Assembly (NCBI RefSeq): GCF_036231965.1
Contig: NZ_CP109499.1
Location: forward strand, 7,750,001-7,814,000
Reading direction: 5' to 3'
Source: Streptomyces sp. NBC_01428
GTDB taxonomy: Bacteria; Actinomycetota; Actinomycetes; Streptomycetales; Streptomycetaceae
DNA length: 64,000 bases
Shown: positions 60,319 to 64,000 of the stretch, piece by piece
Numbering within the stretch: position 1 is the stretch's first letter
How the letters are laid out: every line of letters starts with the position of its first letter
Position numbers and translations under genes: made by a program
Notes under the pieces: model-generated
The model's database searches: none
Seen by the model: the letters and a program-made list of their open reading frames with translations, nothing else
Told to the model about the DNA's origin: nothing

Positions 60319-60832
60319 GATGCTTCCTTTCACTGACAGTGAGGCCGGCGCCGCTTTCGCCGCGCGTGGAGCGCCGCTTTCGTCCCCGGCGCCTGGCCAC
60401 CCTGCGCATGGAGCGCTACTCGGTAGGTGATCGCCGCACTGGTGGCTTCCGATATGCCGTGAAACTCGAGTACCTCTGCCTCCGTCTCTCAATCGTCGTC
60501 CATCTGGTTGCGATAGCGAAAGCGGATGGACGCCCGCTGTGTACCGATGAGAGCTGCACCGGTCGAAGACTTCGTGGGTCTGCAGAAACTGTTGGTCGGT
60601 AGGGGAGAGACGCCTGTACCGACACAACGGGACGCGAGCAGGCGTTGTTCTGCTCCTCACGGACGCCGGGCTCGCCACTCGACCGCAAGGACCGGCGACC
60701 TCGACGCGCGCATACTGGGAGAGGGAGCGGGCCCGGTCGTCCCGTGTCGACACGGTGGAAGACGACGCGTCCGGAACCCGGTTTGTGCGACATCGTTCAT
60801 CCCGTCTCACCGTCGTCGAGCAGTGAGGGACC
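60319..60832. other. 514-bp intergenic region with a hairpin and a palindrome
   Basis: No open frame on either strand has convincing codon use, and GC is lower than in neighbouring genes. Two structures: an 11-bp imperfect hairpin (GTTGGTCGGTA at 60591 to TACCGACACAAC ending 60628, one bulged A, 15-nt loop), and the perfect 14-bp palindrome CCGTGTCGACACGG at 60742-60755, 78 bp before the next gene. Either could be a control site of the phosphatase gene. Confidence 0.5.
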
Positions 60833-62152
60833 GTGGTGACCGCAAGACGGCCGAACGCAGATCAGATTTCTGGTCCTCCCCAGGGCGACAGGGGCCAGGT
60901 CAGGGCGATGAGTTTGGCGGGGACGCTGGAGGCGGCGGAGGCCGCCGCGCCGGTGGAGTCGCTCGACGTGGTCGCGCGGATGCTCAGGGAGAACCTCGGG
61001 GCCGCGTCGGTGTCCTTCCTCATGACCGACTTCACCGGCAGCTCGGTCGTGCGCCTGGGGACGGCGGGCAGCGTCGATACCGATGAACCCGCCCGGCGTA
61101 TCCCGTTGCGGGGAACCCCGTACGACGACGTGATCCGCACCCAGCGGCCGAGCGTGGAGAGCGTGAGTCAGGGCCAGGCTTCCCTGGTGCGAGTCGTCGC
61201 GCCGGTGACCAACCGTGGGGACGCCATCGGTCTGCTCGAACTGTTTCTGCCTGGGGCACCCGACGCGGAGATGATGCGGGAGATCGGCGAGACGGCCCAC
61301 GCGTTGGCGTACATCGTCATCGCCAACCGGTCCTTCACCGACGTCTACCAGTGGGGCCGCCGTACCACGCCGTTGAGCTTGGCCGCGGAGATCCAGCACC
61401 GGCTGCTCCCGGCGTCGCTGGCGTGTGAGGCGGCGCAGTTCGCCGTGGCGGGGGCGCTGGAGCCGGCGGACCATGTCGGGGGTGACACCTTCGACTACGT
61501 GATCGACCGGGACACCGTCCAGCTCTCGGTCACCGACGCGATGGGTCACGATGTCGACGCCGCGCTGCTGGCCACCCTCCTGGTGGGCGCCCTGCGCCGG
61601 GCGCGGCGGGCCGGCGCCGATCTCGCCGAACAGGCCCGCCAGGCCGACCAGGCCATGCACGACCACGGCCACAAGGGTTACGCCACCGGCCAGCTCCTGC
61701 GCATCAGCCTGCTCGACGGCACGACCGAGTTCGTCAACGCCGGCCACCCCTGGCCCCTGCGTATGCGGGACGGTCGGGTGGAGGAAGTCACGCCGAAGGT
61801 CGATACACCGTTCGGCTTCCCCGGCCCGCGTACCTACCGCGTACAGTCGCTCGACCTGCGGCCTGGTGACCGGCTGGTGATGCTCACCGACGGCATGCTG
61901 GAGCGCAACGCGCACAGTGTCGATCTGTCCGAGCTGATGGTGCGGACCCGCGTGCTGCATCCCCGCGAGGCCGCTCGCACCCTCATCGCCGCGATCGTCG
62001 ATGCCAACGACGGCCACCTGCAGGACGACGCGACCGTCATGTGCTTGGACTGGCACGGTGTCACCCACTCCCGGCGTGACGCGGCCACCGGAGCCGACCT
62101 CGCCGACGCCTCACGACCGTCACGGACGGGACCCACCCGTGCCGCCCCATGA
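60833..62152 (+). CDS. GAF-like/SpoIIE-type PP2C phosphatase
   Basis: A 439-aa Rsb/SpoIIE-type serine phosphatase. The N-terminal 175 residues are a divergent GAF sensory domain (GAASVSFLMTDFTGSSVVRL, VRVVAPVTNRGDAIGLLELF). The PP2C-like catalytic domain has VAGALEPADHVGGDTFDYVI, SVTDAMGHDVDAALLATLLV, FVNAGHPWPLRM, RLVMLTDGMLE and QDDATVMCLDW, all metal-binding Asp/Gly motifs kept. Such enzymes dephosphorylate anti-sigma antagonists. Start GTG at 60833; ATG at 60908 is an alternative. No anti-sigma gene is adjacent. Placed after the stress-linked gvp cluster. Confidence 0.87.
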   Translation: MVTARRPNADQISGPPQGDRGQVRAMSLAGTLEAAEAAAPVESLDVVARMLRENLGAASVSFLMTDFTGSSVVRLGTAGSVDTDEPARRIPLRGTPYDDVIRTQRPSVESVSQGQASLVRVVAPVTNRGDAIGLLELFLPGAPDAEMMREIGETAHALAYIVIANRSFTDVYQWGRRTTPLSLAAEIQHRLLPASLACEAAQFAVAGALEPADHVGGDTFDYVIDRDTVQLSVTDAMGHDVDAALLATLLVGALRRARRAGADLAEQARQADQAMHDHGHKGYATGQLLRISLLDGTTEFVNAGHPWPLRMRDGRVEEVTPKVDTPFGFPGPRTYRVQSLDLRPGDRLVMLTDGMLERNAHSVDLSELMVRTRVLHPREAARTLIAAIVDANDGHLQDDATVMCLDWHGVTHSRRDAATGADLADASRPSRTGPTRAAP

Positions 62153-62487
62153 CCGCGCACCGAGGGCGCTTCGCGTGGGGTCACGGAGGCGTCAGCGAGC
62201 TGATCAACGACGGGCGAGAAGAAGCTCGGCGGTCCGAAACAGCCATGGCCATCCCGTCAGGCCCGAGTCAGGCCCGATTCACACGGGGGCAGCAGAGCCA
62301 CGCCCAAACGTCGGCGTCGACGTCGCTGGTCGGGCATGGTGCCGCCTACGGCAGCACCTGGGTGCGGGCGTTCGTGACCGGTCTGGAAGCACTGGTCAGG
62401 AGGGGCGCAATCGTACGAGGAAGGGGAGTTGGTGCCCAAGCCGGGCTCGATGGAGAGCGGGCTCAGCGAAGGACGCCTGACGGGTGA
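62149..62487 (+). CDS. Doubtful ORF (112 aa) after the phosphatase
   Basis: ATG overlaps the phosphatase stop (ATGA), which favours a coupled gene. It encodes MTAHRGRFAWGHGGVSELIN and later LVGHGAAYGSTWVRAFVTGL. Third-position GC is lower than in the neighbours, no family is recognised, and its 3' end lies in the terminator of the convergent aldehyde dehydrogenase gene. It may be spurious or a remnant. It is the only candidate gene in the 366 bp from 62153 to 62518. Confidence 0.25.
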   Translation: MTAHRGRFAWGHGGVSELINDGREEARRSETAMAIPSGPSQARFTRGQQSHAQTSASTSLVGHGAAYGSTWVRAFVTGLEALVRRGAIVRGRGVGAQAGLDGERAQRRTPDG

Positions 62488-62503
62488 CAGCCCAGGTCAG
62501 GCG
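62474..62503 (-). terminator. Hairpin after the aldehyde dehydrogenase gene
   Basis: CGCCTGAC / GTCAGGCG, perfect 8-bp stem with a 14-nt loop, 15 bp past the aldehyde dehydrogenase stop. Confidence 0.55.
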
Positions 62504-62518
62504 CCCTGTCGCTCGTGT

Positions 62519-64000
<1,482 letters not shown>

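Noticed and set aside
60526..61086. Plus-strand frame of 186 codons overlapping the phosphatase start
   Set aside because: It runs out of frame into the phosphatase gene, where the other frame has clear domain content; no family or ribosome site supports it.

Overview
The window is chromosomal DNA of a high-GC actinobacterium, almost certainly a Streptomyces. GC is very high, third codon positions are nearly all G or C, GTG and TTG starts and 4-bp start/stop overlaps are frequent, and the proteins are typical of the genus (MurT/GatD, Streptomyces-type gvp order, F420-dependent LLM enzyme, Tat-exported proteins). No rRNA, tRNA, CRISPR array, intact insertion sequence or phage gene was seen.

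Region 1 (1-20.9 kb) looks like core or conserved DNA: a LytS-type sensor kinase cut by the left edge, a CtaG-type cytochrome oxidase assembly protein, 6-phosphofructokinase, the MurT/GatD pair that amidates lipid II, peptide deformylase, a TetR regulator divergent from an acyl-CoA dehydrogenase, a succinate-semialdehyde dehydrogenase, a NUDIX hydrolase coupled to an ATP-dependent DNA ligase, a flavin disulfide-reductase-like protein divergent from an XRE-cupin regulator, a three-gene quinone oxidoreductase/acyl-CoA dehydrogenase operon, two exported proteins and a DUF779 protein.

Region 2 (21.1-35.1 kb) is a complete actinobacterial group 1h [NiFe]-hydrogenase locus, the type that oxidises atmospheric H2. 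The structural genes hhyS-hhyL are followed by a NifU/Rieske-like Fe-S protein, three poorly characterised accessory proteins (DUF5947-like, DUF6084-like and a 482-residue protein), a maturation protease and a 34-residue microprotein. Next come a PadR-type regulator on the other strand and hypA-B-F-C-D-E.

Region 3 (35.4-52.7 kb) is a catabolic block that reads as use of extracellular polyhydroxybutyrate and ketone bodies: a secreted PHB depolymerase, 3-hydroxybutyrate dehydrogenase, an MHS-family transporter, a GAF-PucR regulator, a two-subunit 3-oxoacid CoA-transferase, a branched-chain-amino-acid-type ABC importer and an alpha/beta hydrolase. An LLM flavin enzyme, a lipoprotein and an SDR lie at its edges.

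Region 4 (53.6-60.3 kb) is a full Streptomyces gas vesicle cluster in the order gvpO-A-F-G-Y-Z-J-L-S-K. A convergent gene fuses a truncated gvpA remnant to a second gvpF/L. A GAF/SpoIIE-type phosphatase follows.

The right edge carries an NAD-dependent aldehyde dehydrogenase (5' end cut). In many bacteria this enzyme type is encoded directly upstream of a DUF779 gene. Here the two lie about 41.6 kb apart on the same strand, with regions 2-4 exactly between them. This suggests that the hydrogenase/PHB/gas-vesicle block is an island inserted into an old ALDH-DUF779 operon; that is an inference and needs comparison with relatives.
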